From: an uncultured Aquimarina sp.
GTDB lineage: Bacteria; Bacteroidota; Bacteroidia; Flavobacteriales; Flavobacteriaceae
Reading direction: 5' to 3'
Assembly (NCBI GenBank): GCA_947500545.1
Contig: CANMSO010000008.1
Coordinates: forward strand, 186,001-250,000
Length of the DNA: 64,000 bases
Part shown: one piece after another, positions 1 through 9,210 of the stretch
How positions within the stretch are numbered: the stretch's first letter is position 1
Layout: every line of letters starts with the position of its first letter
Position numbers and translations under genes: made by a program
The notes under the pieces: generated by a model
What the model was told of the DNA's origin: nothing
Seen by the model: the letters and a program-made list of their open reading frames with translations, nothing else
The model's database searches: none

Positions 1-2581
1 AATATTCTGGAAATCCCACTACTGAAATATCTCTAGTTGTAACTGGAGTACATCCGTTTTTATCCCGTACGTAGACTGTATGAAATCCTGGAGGTACATT
101 TGTAAAAGTAGGATCGTCTTGAAAGGCACCTAAAACCCCATTTATTTCAATTGCATACTCATAGTTACCTAATCCTTGTGCATTAATAGTAACCGTGTTG
201 TTATTTACGGCATCAATTATATCTACAGATTCTATTATGGCTAAACCAGATCCTATTACCTCTACCGTTCGAGTTTCTGAACATCCTGTTTGTATACTTG
301 TTATTTCTACAGTGTATATTCCAGATTGGCTAACAAAAATAGTTTCAGTTGTTTCACCAGTAGACCATAAAAAGGTGAAATTACTTGGATTATTACCAGG
401 AAGAGCTCCTGCATCAATCGAGAGGTTTGCCTGATTTTGACATAAGAAGTATTCTTCTTGCATTTCAATATTGGGTAAGGAATCTACAAATAGTCGGATA
501 TTTGCAATTCCGAAACAATTACTTCCATTTTCTTCTACTCTGGCATACACTACGTCATCTCCCTGAGTATTTTGTGTAAGATTAGTAAACGTGGTAATTG
601 CATTTGTATCTAATAACGCATCGTTTGTATTTTGAAAATAGCTAATGGTTAATCCAGCAGCGGTAACTCCGGATAATATTTGCTGGTTGGCTTCAGATAA
701 ATCAAAAGAAATAAAACCATCTTCTGTACCATCATTATCACAAGCTCTTAGTTCTGCATCATTTACAACAGTGGTACTTACTTGTAGGGTAACCGTTGTA
801 ATGCTAAAACAGTTTGTGTTATCGCTATTAATAACACGAGCAAATATTTGTTGGTTGTTTTGATTGTTTTCAAAAGCTGAAATATTGGTAATCAGAGGAT
901 TACCCGATTGCGCAGATGGTTGGTCTACAAAAAATTGAACAGAATAATCTGTGTTATTACCCGTAAGTTGATCTTCTGCAAGAGTAAGATCGAATAGTGT
1001 AATATTATCTCCAATAACTTGATATGCATCACATTGTACTAGTGTTGTAGGGTTCATAGGAGGGACTTCAGAAAAAGTAGCGTTGGCTACTCCTGTGAGA
1101 GGGCAGCTACCGTCATTAAGATCGACTTCCAGTCGATAATTGGCAGTTGCGGTTATATCCAAAAAATTAGTAGTATCTGCTATTTGAACATTATCTACAA
1201 ACCAAGTATATGTTGCCCCTGCAATGTTTTGGTATGATAGTCTAAATGTTTCTCCTTCGCAAAGTGAAAGATTAACATTATTAGGATCTCCCATATTTAT
1301 AATATCAATAGTTTGCGCAAAAATTGATTGAATAAAAGGAGGAAGTCCTAGACGAGCTCCTCTAATTCCATCAGTGTTGATAAGAAGGCCCTGTTGGTTG
1401 AAAATTACGTTTGCAGGTAGCTCTTCGGGATTTTCTACAACCCCAAGATAATCACCTTGATTTGTTCGGAAATCATAGAGTGTTCGGTAAATTTTCCCAT
1501 CTGGTCCTAACTGCAAAGCTCCTTCTGTAAAGGGAGAAGTATCCTGGCTATTTTCATTAAGAATTCGTGTGCCACTGGCGGCGATTTGATTGTCCGGTAG
1601 TGTAAGGTCATATTGTAAAAGAAAACTAATTCCATTACCTTGATCACCCACCCCCACCGAAGAGTATAATCGTTGTCCGCTCTGAGAAAATTCAATACCA
1701 TAAGGAGAGTCACCATCATAAAGCTCAATCTCATTGCTAACTATTCCGGTTGTATTGTCAAAATCATATAGCAAGATTTTCCCTGGACCATTACCAGCAG
1801 TTTGGGTTGCAAATCCAAAATGCGCTACGGCTAATTTATCTCCTTCGGGAGATGTTTTAATATAGCCCAAGGCATTACGACGGTATCCCGAAAGCGGTAC
1901 AGTAACACCTATTTGAGAAGTTACAGGACTAGAATCCACACCTGTTTGTTCTACTTTAAAGGCATAAAAAGTATCTACGAAATGAGTGATTACCCAAAAA
2001 GAATCACAGTCATCACTTTTTACAGCAGTAATTTTTTCTGAACATTTATACAGACTTTCTAATGTGTCTGAAGTATTATAAGTGATCAAGGGAATATTTT
2101 TTTGACCAGAAACCACTTCACCAAGCCCACCATTTAAAGACATATCAACAATAGAGTACATGAATCCGTCATTAACTCCATCACCATCTATTGTAGTAGA
2201 ATCATTATCAGCATTGTCATGATGAGGTTCATCAACAGTAAAAATGATATAAATATTGGGTGTGTTTGGTTGCGGAACAATAAGTGCAGATGAGGTGCTT
2301 GAAGGATCTCCTTTAAGCCCGGTTCCATTTTGCATAATGTTATTAAAACGATCCCATACTCTTATTCCATCGGTATAAAATAAAAGATTCCCTGTAGCAT
2401 CAGATATTGTTGTACAGCCCTCTAAAGTATTGATTCTTCCGTCTGTAAGAACAGTAGGAGGGGTAGTGTTAAAGCTTATTCCTGCATTTTGACCAAAATA
2501 CCAATTATTAGCTTCCCCCTGGCTTAACGTCGGAGTAGTATAAAGCATAACGGCTAAAAAGATGACAAGAATATATCTCAT
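1..2581 (-). CDS. T9SS type B sorting-type secreted protein, 5' part only (C-terminus lies beyond the left edge)
   Basis: Open minus-strand frame from ATG at 2581 to the window edge (MRYILVIFLAVMLYTTPTLSQGEANNWYFGQNAGISFNTTPPTVLTDGRINTLEGCTTISDATG...), absent from the ORF track because it has no stop in the window. Signal peptide, propeller-like N-terminus (NWYFGQNAGISF), then Ig/PKD-like repeats (..FLWSTGETTETIFVSQSGIYTVEIT..). The gliding-motility C-terminal domain is inferred, not seen. Confidence 0.8.
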   Translation of the reverse strand, partial: MRYILVIFLAVMLYTTPTLSQGEANNWYFGQNAGISFNTTPPTVLTDGRINTLEGCTTISDATGNLLFYTDGIRVWDRFNNIMQNGTGLKGDPSSTSSALIVPQPNTPNIYIIFTVDEPHHDNADNDSTTIDGDGVNDGFMYSIVDMSLNGGLGEVVSGQKNIPLITYNTSDTLESLYKCSEKITAVKSDDCDSFWVITHFVDTFYAFKVEQTGVDSSPVTSQIGVTVPLSGYRRNALGYIKTSPEGDKLAVAHFGFATQTAGNGPGKILLYDFDNTTGIVSNEIELYDGDSPYGIEFSQSGQRLYSSVGVGDQGNGISFLLQYDLTLPDNQIAASGTRILNENSQDTSPFTEGALQLGPDGKIYRTLYDFRTNQGDYLGVVENPEELPANVIFNQQGLLINTDGIRGARLGLPPFIQSIFAQTIDIINMGDPNNVNLSLCEGETFRLSYQNIAGATYTWFVDNVQIADTTNFLDITATANYRLEVDLNDGSCPLTGVANATFSEVPPMNPTTLVQCDAYQVIGDNITLFDLTLAEDQLTGNNTDYSVQFFVDQPSAQSGNPLITNISAFENNQNNQQIFARVINSDNTNCFSITTVTLQVSTTVVNDAELRACDNDGTEDGFISFDLSEANQQILSGVTAAGLTISYFQNTNDALLDTNAITTFTNLTQNTQGDDVVYARVEENGSNCFGIANIRLFVDSLPNIEMQEEYFLCQNQANLSIDAGALPGNNPSNFTFLWSTGETTETIFVSQSGIYTVEITSIQTGCSETRTVEVIGSGLAIIESVDIIDAVNNNTVTINAQGLGNYEYAIEINGVLGAFQDDPTFTNVPPGFHTVYVRDKNGCTPVTTRDISVVGFPEY

Positions 2582-2607
2582 TGTTTGAGCTCTTAAGCTC
2601 AAAGATA

Positions 2608-3444
2608 TTACAAATCTCTCTTTTTAAGTAATAGGTGTGATAGATAAACAAAAATTACTGTCCAAACTGCAACAATTAGTAGTTCATACCAATGCACTGC
2701 ATAATCTTTTTGAAATGATTCTCCCAGTTGATTTGCGGCCGATTGAATAAAATTTAATCTACTAAAAGGCTCTCCAATCAAATTATTCATTGATTCTAAA
2801 GGAAAGAACTGTACGATGTTCTCGGCAATATCTGTTCCTTTAAACAGCTTAAATTTTAATAGGGCATAGGTAATATTTTCGATGATCCACCAGATAAATA
2901 AGAATCCTAAGGCAAACGCAGATCTTTTTACAAAAATCCCTAAAAACATGCAAAAGGAGAAAAACCCAACTAGTTTTACAAAGTATGCTATAATATATTC
3001 CATATCAGAGAATATTATAGAAAACTCGTTGTAATCAGAAAAACTCAAACCTAAAATCAAGGATACAAAAAATAAAAATATTGTAGAGATCAAGGAGAAA
3101 ACGATAGCTGTTAAAAACTTAGACCCAATAAACTCTTTTTTGCTGAGACCATCAATGAGGTTTTGTTTTAGTGTTCTATGACTATATTCATTTGCCATCA
3201 TCGATACTATAACAATTGCTAAGAAAAGTTTTGCCCATGCTGCTATATATGAATTGAAGTGCCAGATGTATGGAAAATTAAAAATACCTTGATCGGCAAT
3301 TCTAAATTTTACTCCAGCAAAATTAAATTCTATTGATGCTATTAATGCGATGAATGTGATAAGAATAAAGTAGGTGATAGATATCACTTTTGCTGCTTTA
3401 TTATATCTTAATTTCTGAAATTCTATATTGAGTAATCGTAACAT
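2608..3444 (-). CDS. ABC-2 type transporter permease
   Basis: 278 aa multi-TM protein immediately downstream of an ABC ATPase. Confidence 0.8.
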   Translation of the reverse strand: MLRLLNIEFQKLRYNKAAKVISITYFILITFIALIASIEFNFAGVKFRIADQGIFNFPYIWHFNSYIAAWAKLFLAIVIVSMMANEYSHRTLKQNLIDGLSKKEFIGSKFLTAIVFSLISTIFLFFVSLILGLSFSDYNEFSIIFSDMEYIIAYFVKLVGFFSFCMFLGIFVKRSAFALGFLFIWWIIENITYALLKFKLFKGTDIAENIVQFFPLESMNNLIGEPFSRLNFIQSAANQLGESFQKDYAVHWYELLIVAVWTVIFVYLSHLLLKKRDL

Positions 3445-3448
3445 GGCT

Positions 3449-4348
3449 TTAGTTTAAATTGTTGGTTAGTTGTAAGAATTGTTCCTCAAGACTTTCTTTT
3501 CGTTTTACGAGATGCGTGAGGACTATTCCTTCCTTAAATAATTGCCTGTTAAGACTTTCTTCATCTAATTCATGGGTTAAAAAGGCAGTAATCTTATCGC
3601 CTTCTTCTTTAATATTTCCAAAGGTGTCATTCTTGGATAACCACTCTTTTAAAATACTATTTTGGTTACTTTTTAATTCAAAGAAACCATAACTAGCATT
3701 CATTTCATCTACCCTACCAGAATACAGTTTTACTCCTTTCCTTATAATTACGACATGACTACATACTTTTTCTACTTCATCAAGCAAGTGAGAGGCTAAT
3801 AGGATCGTTGTCCCTCGTGCTGCAATCTTTTTGATGATCTCTCTGATTTGATGTATTCCCTGAGGGTCTAAACCATTCGTAGGCTCATCCAGAATCAAAA
3901 TTTCAGGATCATTAAGTAATGCAGAAGCAATGGCAAGTCGTTGTTTCATTCCCAAAGAAAATGTTCTGAATTTGCTGTCTTTACGATCTAGTAATCCAAC
4001 TATTTCAAGTTTTTCTTCAATTTTATCTGAAGGCACGCCTTTGATTTGACATACTAATTTTAAATTTTGAGAAGCGGTCATATATGGATAGAAATTAGGA
4101 CGCTCAATAATTGCTCCAACCTTCTTTAATGCATCATGAGTTGAGGTGTTACCATCAAACCAAGTAAACTCACCAGCTGTTCTGTTTACAACATTAAGCA
4201 CAATACCAAGAGTTGTAGATTTACCACTTCCGTTGGGTCCAAGAATACCATAAACGTTTCCTTTTTTTATCGTAAAGGAAAGGTCCTTTACAGCTGTTAT
4301 TGGGCCAAATTTCTTTGTAAGATTATTCAGCGTGAGTATATTTTCCAA
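3449..4348 (-). CDS. ABC transporter ATP-binding protein (BcrA-like)
   Basis: Walker A GPNGSGKST, signature FSLGMKQRL, Walker B ILILDEPTNGLDP. Confidence 0.9.
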   Translation of the reverse strand: MENILTLNNLTKKFGPITAVKDLSFTIKKGNVYGILGPNGSGKSTTLGIVLNVVNRTAGEFTWFDGNTSTHDALKKVGAIIERPNFYPYMTASQNLKLVCQIKGVPSDKIEEKLEIVGLLDRKDSKFRTFSLGMKQRLAIASALLNDPEILILDEPTNGLDPQGIHQIREIIKKIAARGTTILLASHLLDEVEKVCSHVVIIRKGVKLYSGRVDEMNASYGFFELKSNQNSILKEWLSKNDTFGNIKEEGDKITAFLTHELDEESLNRQLFKEGIVLTHLVKRKESLEEQFLQLTNNLN

Positions 4349-4518
4349 TTGTAGTTGTTTTGGCGGTTATATAAAACAAGACGACAAGTAGAGCTTTTTG
4401 TTACAAACTTGATCCAAAGTTTATGACTTACCTTTCATTTTAGATTATTGATTTAGAAATTGAATTTTGGTATTTGAATTTTCTCTTTTGTACCTTGCTA
4501 ACTGTAAAGATACGGAGC

Positions 4519-5586
4519 ATGGATGAAAAATTAATGTCTAAGAAAAAACCTACCTACCCTATAAATGATCAATTGGATGCATATTTGAAGGAATGTAATC
4601 GAAAAATAAAAATCCCTGTATTTTATGACGATTTGCTTAGATTTTCTGGGTCTATAGTGGTTTATGATAGTAATGATGAAGATACCTTATGGGTTCGTGT
4701 ATATTATGAGGAACATGAAAGACCCGAGATAGAATCTAGTCTTAAAAAAGTATATACTATTCTTCATTCTGATGGAAATGAAGATGCGATAGAATTTTTG
4801 AATATTGATGCAATAGACTATTGTACTTTTGGAAACTCAAAACCTTTTAGAATAAGAGTTCGAAATATTCTAAACGATAATTACACCTACATTTATGTTA
4901 AGAAGGCTGATGCATCACGTATTTATGGGTTAGAATTAGAACACATGTTCTCTCCAAACAGGATTAACTTTTTGGTATATAAAAATACATTGATAGAAGA
5001 ACATATAGCGGGAATCCCAGGGGATGTATTTATAAAAGATTTTCTTCCAGATCTAAGTGATCGGGCCAAGTCCCAAATAGCCAAAGAGTTTGTGAAGTTT
5101 AATGAGCGTTGTCAAATGCGCTTGTTAGGGGATATGCGATCTTATAATTATGTTATTATACCTATCCATGATTTTGATCATGTAGAGTATAAAATTAGAG
5201 CAATAGACTTTGATCAACAGTGCTATGAAGGCAAATTGAAAGTGTATCAACCTCAGTTTTTTAAAGAAAATTTTAGTATGGTGGATATAGTAATGAGTAG
5301 ACTTCAGCCTAGCTCGATAGAACAATATAAAAAAGAAGAGCGTTCTATTTTGGCTAAGCGAATTCTTACTTCGAGATCACGTTACGAAACTTTGGTGGAG
5401 TGTATGTGCAAGGACAGTATTTCTACCGAAGAAAATTTGAAGGAATTAAGAGAACATTTATATAACTTTACGCTAGACCTAAAATTTCGCCGTAGTAAAT
5501 CTATGGGTGAGGTGCTCAAGACTGCAATGGACTTTGTACGACGTAATTATGAAAATGTAAATATGAAACGTCTTTTGGAAGGGTAG
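4519..5586 (+). CDS. Conserved hypothetical protein with kinase-fold-like catalytic motifs
   Basis: ORF 4474..5586; likely start at ATG 4519 (MDEKLMSKKK). Motifs GDMRSYNYVI and RAIDFDQQ. Confidence 0.6.
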   Translation: MDEKLMSKKKPTYPINDQLDAYLKECNRKIKIPVFYDDLLRFSGSIVVYDSNDEDTLWVRVYYEEHERPEIESSLKKVYTILHSDGNEDAIEFLNIDAIDYCTFGNSKPFRIRVRNILNDNYTYIYVKKADASRIYGLELEHMFSPNRINFLVYKNTLIEEHIAGIPGDVFIKDFLPDLSDRAKSQIAKEFVKFNERCQMRLLGDMRSYNYVIIPIHDFDHVEYKIRAIDFDQQCYEGKLKVYQPQFFKENFSMVDIVMSRLQPSSIEQYKKEERSILAKRILTSRSRYETLVECMCKDSISTEENLKELREHLYNFTLDLKFRRSKSMGEVLKTAMDFVRRNYENVNMKRLLEG

Positions 5587-5587
5587 G

Positions 5588-6361
5588 TTATAGGATACCT
5601 ACGCCAAGTAGCAGTGAAAAAATAATAAGCAAAATTCCTACTACAATCTGAATTGTATGTATGGTTATTTTCTTCAAAAATTTATTCCCTATATAGGCTC
5701 CAATAAAAGCCATGATGGTTGCGGTTGTTAGAATAGGATAATCAAGTTTATCTCCCATTTGCAATATATCTTTTGCATACACGCTAATTCTTGAAACATC
5801 AATAAAACAAGCAATAACTACCCCGGTGGCAATAAATGCCTCCTTGTTTAGCTTTGCCCTTATTAAAAAAGCGGTTCGTAATGCTCCCTGGTGTCCAGAG
5901 ATTCCACCAAAAAAACCACTTAATGCGCCGCCCAGAGGTAAATATTTGGTGTCAATTTCTAATCTTTTTAACCTTGGAATAAGGTCAAAAAGAGAAAAGA
6001 AAACTAATAGAGCGGCAATACATATTTTTACTACAGTAATTTGATACGATTTGCCAGAGATTGTATAACTAATCAATGGCTCTATATTGGTGAGTTTTCC
6101 TAAAATATATGCTCCTAGAAATGCGAATATTATTGCTGGTAGTCCAAAACGTAGAACGGTTTTGAGGTTTGCTTTTTTTCCAATAAGTGTTAACTTAAAT
6201 AAGTTGTTAAGTAAATGTACTATCGCAGTAAGCGCAATGGCAATATCAATTGGAAAGAATAATGCAAAAACCGGCATAAGTAATGTGCCTAACCCAAAAC
6301 CAGAGAAAAATGTTAACCCCGATCCTATTAAGGCCACAATACCTACCAGAATATAATCCAT
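5588..6361 (-). CDS. TSUP (TauE/SafE) family membrane transporter
   Basis: Multi-TM protein with two similar halves; GALSGFFGGISGHQGALRTAFL motif typical of TSUP. Confidence 0.85.
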   Translation of the reverse strand: MDYILVGIVALIGSGLTFFSGFGLGTLLMPVFALFFPIDIAIALTAIVHLLNNLFKLTLIGKKANLKTVLRFGLPAIIFAFLGAYILGKLTNIEPLISYTISGKSYQITVVKICIAALLVFFSLFDLIPRLKRLEIDTKYLPLGGALSGFFGGISGHQGALRTAFLIRAKLNKEAFIATGVVIACFIDVSRISVYAKDILQMGDKLDYPILTTATIMAFIGAYIGNKFLKKITIHTIQIVVGILLIIFSLLLGVGIL

Positions 6362-6367
6362 AATGTA

Positions 6368-7426
6368 TTAACTTTTCTGCTCTTTGTTAAAATATACTAG
6401 ATAGTAATACATTTGCTTCTCTTCATCCCATCCTTTTTCTACAAATTTCTCGGCAGACTCGGGATTTATGAAATCCATTTTAATTTGGACATTAGTATCC
6501 AGATTAATAACATTTTTAATCTTCTTACGAGCCGCAGTTACTGCATTGTTGGCAATAGGGAAGGAGGTAAGGTCCTCGATTTGATATTTTGGTGCTTTTT
6601 CTACTTTATAATTTTTGAACTCAGGAATAAGGTCCGGATTATCTATTACATCATTTAAGAACGCTGACTCCTCAAAATCATCATTTTTGGCAAAATGATT
6701 TACAGCACGGTTCATAAACATCACTTCTTCTTTTTTATCCTCTGCAGGAAGTACCACATCCTTGGCAAAATCCTGACAAAACTTCATATACTTTTTAGTA
6801 TAAAAGTTCTCATCTGCAAAAGCTTCTACGCCTAAGAAATTTTCTAACCAGTACTTTGCATCATACCTGTTAGAGTCTACAGATAGTACTTTGTATCCTT
6901 CTTCTTTCTTATGATTAAAGATTAAACATCCTTTGTCTAGCTTATTTAAATTAACTCCTTGCTGAATTAATAATTCGATATCAGATTCTTTTTCTTCAAA
7001 CTGAAGAAAATCATGTTTTAATTCAGATTTAAAAATTCCTATTGCAGCAACTTTCTCATTATCTATAGAAACATTTTCAAGATATGTTACATATACTTCA
7101 CCACTTTTGATATGCGGATGATTTGATTGCTCATAAAGTAATGACGCTATTCGCTTAGATTTCTCATGTACAGAAGATGGATTATCAAAAATCTCTGTAG
7201 CAATTTTGTATAATGGATTAAATTCGAAATCTACTTCATTGGCAAACTGGAAATAGTTTTCCTCCTTTTCTCTAAAGGGTTTAAAAAAATATTCTTTCAG
7301 AATAGCCGTAAGCTCATCGTTAACCTGGTAAGGTGATTCTGATAGAAATATACTTTCACCTTTGTTCTTGTTTCCAACTTTGTGAACAGAAAGTGATTCA
7401 ATTTGGGTACTATATAGGTTGATCAT
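6368..7426 (-). CDS. Nucleoid-associated protein (NdpA/YejK family)
   Basis: N-terminal SLSVHKVGNKNKGE, internal SGEVYVTYLENVSIDNEKVAAIGIFKSE. Confidence 0.8.
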   Translation of the reverse strand: MINLYSTQIESLSVHKVGNKNKGESIFLSESPYQVNDELTAILKEYFFKPFREKEENYFQFANEVDFEFNPLYKIATEIFDNPSSVHEKSKRIASLLYEQSNHPHIKSGEVYVTYLENVSIDNEKVAAIGIFKSELKHDFLQFEEKESDIELLIQQGVNLNKLDKGCLIFNHKKEEGYKVLSVDSNRYDAKYWLENFLGVEAFADENFYTKKYMKFCQDFAKDVVLPAEDKKEEVMFMNRAVNHFAKNDDFEESAFLNDVIDNPDLIPEFKNYKVEKAPKYQIEDLTSFPIANNAVTAARKKIKNVINLDTNVQIKMDFINPESAEKFVEKGWDEEKQMYYYLVYFNKEQKS

Positions 7427-7492
7427 ATTTTTTAAGTTTCATAGCTACAGCGTAGCACGGTTACAAAGTGTTTTAATTTGAGGTTTCAATAA

Positions 7493-8008
7493 TCAATTCC
7501 AATGTTCATCAAACCCAAGGTCGTCGTATTCATCTAGCCCCATAAAGCCTTCTTCTTCACCTTCATCAAAATCACCTGCGTTATCGGCTTTAAATTCTTT
7601 ATCAGGTGCTTGATCTGGTAATTGTCCTTGAACAAACATTACGTTGGGATATTCCATTCCGCTTTCATACTCTGCGATTTCTGCTAATTCAATCAAAAAA
7701 GTCCACATACTTAGGAAATCATAGATGTAAATTAGTCTAGGAGAAGCTTCATGAACTATCTCATTAAGAGGGGTTTCATTCATTAGTCGAACAGGTTGAT
7801 TACCATCACTCATGTCAAAAAGTGATATTTCTTCACCTTGACCCCATTGTTCGTCACTAACATAAAAAGATGCCATCTCTGTCCCGTCGAAACCAAAGGA
7901 TTGCGTAATAACATCATGAAACTCTTCTAATGTAGCATTCTGCTCAATTTCAATATCTCTAAACACATCTTCTTCTGTGTCTAGTATAATTCTGAAACGG
8001 TAAATCAT
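7493..8008 (-). CDS. Plasmid pRiA4b ORF-3 family protein
   Basis: YRFRIILDTEEDVFRDIEIEQNATLEEFHDVI...SFGFDGTEMASFYVSD; acidic C-terminus. Confidence 0.75.
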   Translation of the reverse strand: MIYRFRIILDTEEDVFRDIEIEQNATLEEFHDVITQSFGFDGTEMASFYVSDEQWGQGEEISLFDMSDGNQPVRLMNETPLNEIVHEASPRLIYIYDFLSMWTFLIELAEIAEYESGMEYPNVMFVQGQLPDQAPDKEFKADNAGDFDEGEEEGFMGLDEYDDLGFDEHWN

Positions 8009-8050
8009 TCTTAATTAATTTGGAAATGCAAAGATACTATAAATGCATTG

Positions 8051-9067
8051 TTATTTACTAAAACGGTGTAATGAAAAAGTCATTGCACCAAGCAGGAAAA
8101 AAGCAACAATTTGATGTAAAACTCCTAATGTTATCGGAACTCGGTATAATAACGTTAGAACACCTAATACAAATTGAATACAAACTATAATTAATATTAT
8201 ATTTAGTGAGTTGGCCTGGGTGTCATCTTTTTCGAGTTGTTTACTTCGATACCAAATAAAGGCAATAACTCCAACCACGATATAAGCTAGATAACGGTGT
8301 ATAAATTGCACGCCACTTTTACCTTCAATAAAATTCCTTATTACAGGTGATTGTTCTATATAAACAGATTCATGAATGAGCATTGAATCATTCATTAAGG
8401 GCCAATGGTTATGTAATAAACCAGCATCAAGGCCTGCTACAAAGGCACCATAAATGATTTGAAGTAAAAGGAGCCCTAATCCTAATCGAATTAAGTTTCT
8501 AAATTTGGGATCTATTACTTTCTTTGTTGGATATATAAGATCTAAAGCAACCCAAAATGTATATGCAAAAGTTATAAATGCGGCAGTTAGGTGCATTGCA
8601 AGTCTATAATGACTTACATCTGGTCTGTCTACCAATCCACTTTTTACCATAAACCACCCTAGAAATCCTTGAAAACCTCCAAGGAGCATTAATATGATGG
8701 ATTTTTTTATGGTGGGTTTAGTGAGTTGTTTTCTTATCAAAAAATAAATGAATGGAAATATGAATACTACGCCAATAAAACGCCCAATTACTCTATGCAA
8801 CCATTCCCAAAAGTAAATGTCCTTAAAATCTTCTAAGGTAAATTGATTATTTATCTTCTGGTATTCGGGGTATTGCTTGTATAGTTCAAAAGCATCGTTC
8901 CATTCTGCTTCGTTCATTGGAGGAATAGTTCCGGAAATCAATTTATAATTAGAAATCGATAACCCAGAATGCGTTAGCCGGGTAATACCGCCAACAACTA
9001 CCATAATAAAAATTAGTAAGCATCCTGTAAGCAGCCAGTAAATTACCTTTTTATTGTCTTTTTTCAT
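8051..9067 (-). CDS. ctaA: COX15/CtaA heme A synthase
   Basis: GGITRLTHSGLSI, WLHRVIGR, IHRYLAY heme-ligand motifs, 8 TM pattern. Confidence 0.9.
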   Translation of the reverse strand: MKKDNKKVIYWLLTGCLLIFIMVVVGGITRLTHSGLSISNYKLISGTIPPMNEAEWNDAFELYKQYPEYQKINNQFTLEDFKDIYFWEWLHRVIGRFIGVVFIFPFIYFLIRKQLTKPTIKKSIILMLLGGFQGFLGWFMVKSGLVDRPDVSHYRLAMHLTAAFITFAYTFWVALDLIYPTKKVIDPKFRNLIRLGLGLLLLQIIYGAFVAGLDAGLLHNHWPLMNDSMLIHESVYIEQSPVIRNFIEGKSGVQFIHRYLAYIVVGVIAFIWYRSKQLEKDDTQANSLNIILIIVCIQFVLGVLTLLYRVPITLGVLHQIVAFFLLGAMTFSLHRFSK

Positions 9068-9174
9068 AAATTAATTTCATTAATACCATTTCTGTGAAAA
9101 CGGAAATCTTTTTATGCTTTCTTCTGTGTTTTTGGATTTCAGCCTACGCCGGAATGACAAAAAAGCTATTTTCA

Positions 9175-9210
9175 CTATCAACTATCAACTATCAACTATC
9201 AACTATCAAC
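9175..9210. repeat. 7-bp tandem repeat, about 5 copies of CTATCAA
   Basis: Direct reading: ctatcaa ctatcaa ctatcaa ctatcaa ctatcaa c. Confidence 0.97.

Noticed and set aside
195-863. Plus-strand ORFs 195..434, 385..579 and 645..863
   Set aside because: Antisense to a long continuous minus-strand coding frame that encodes a credible secreted protein.
9175-9210. CTATCAA tandem array as a CRISPR-like or phase-variation switch
   Set aside because: No spacers, and the cca C-terminus is unchanged for any copy number of at least three, so it cannot switch the gene.
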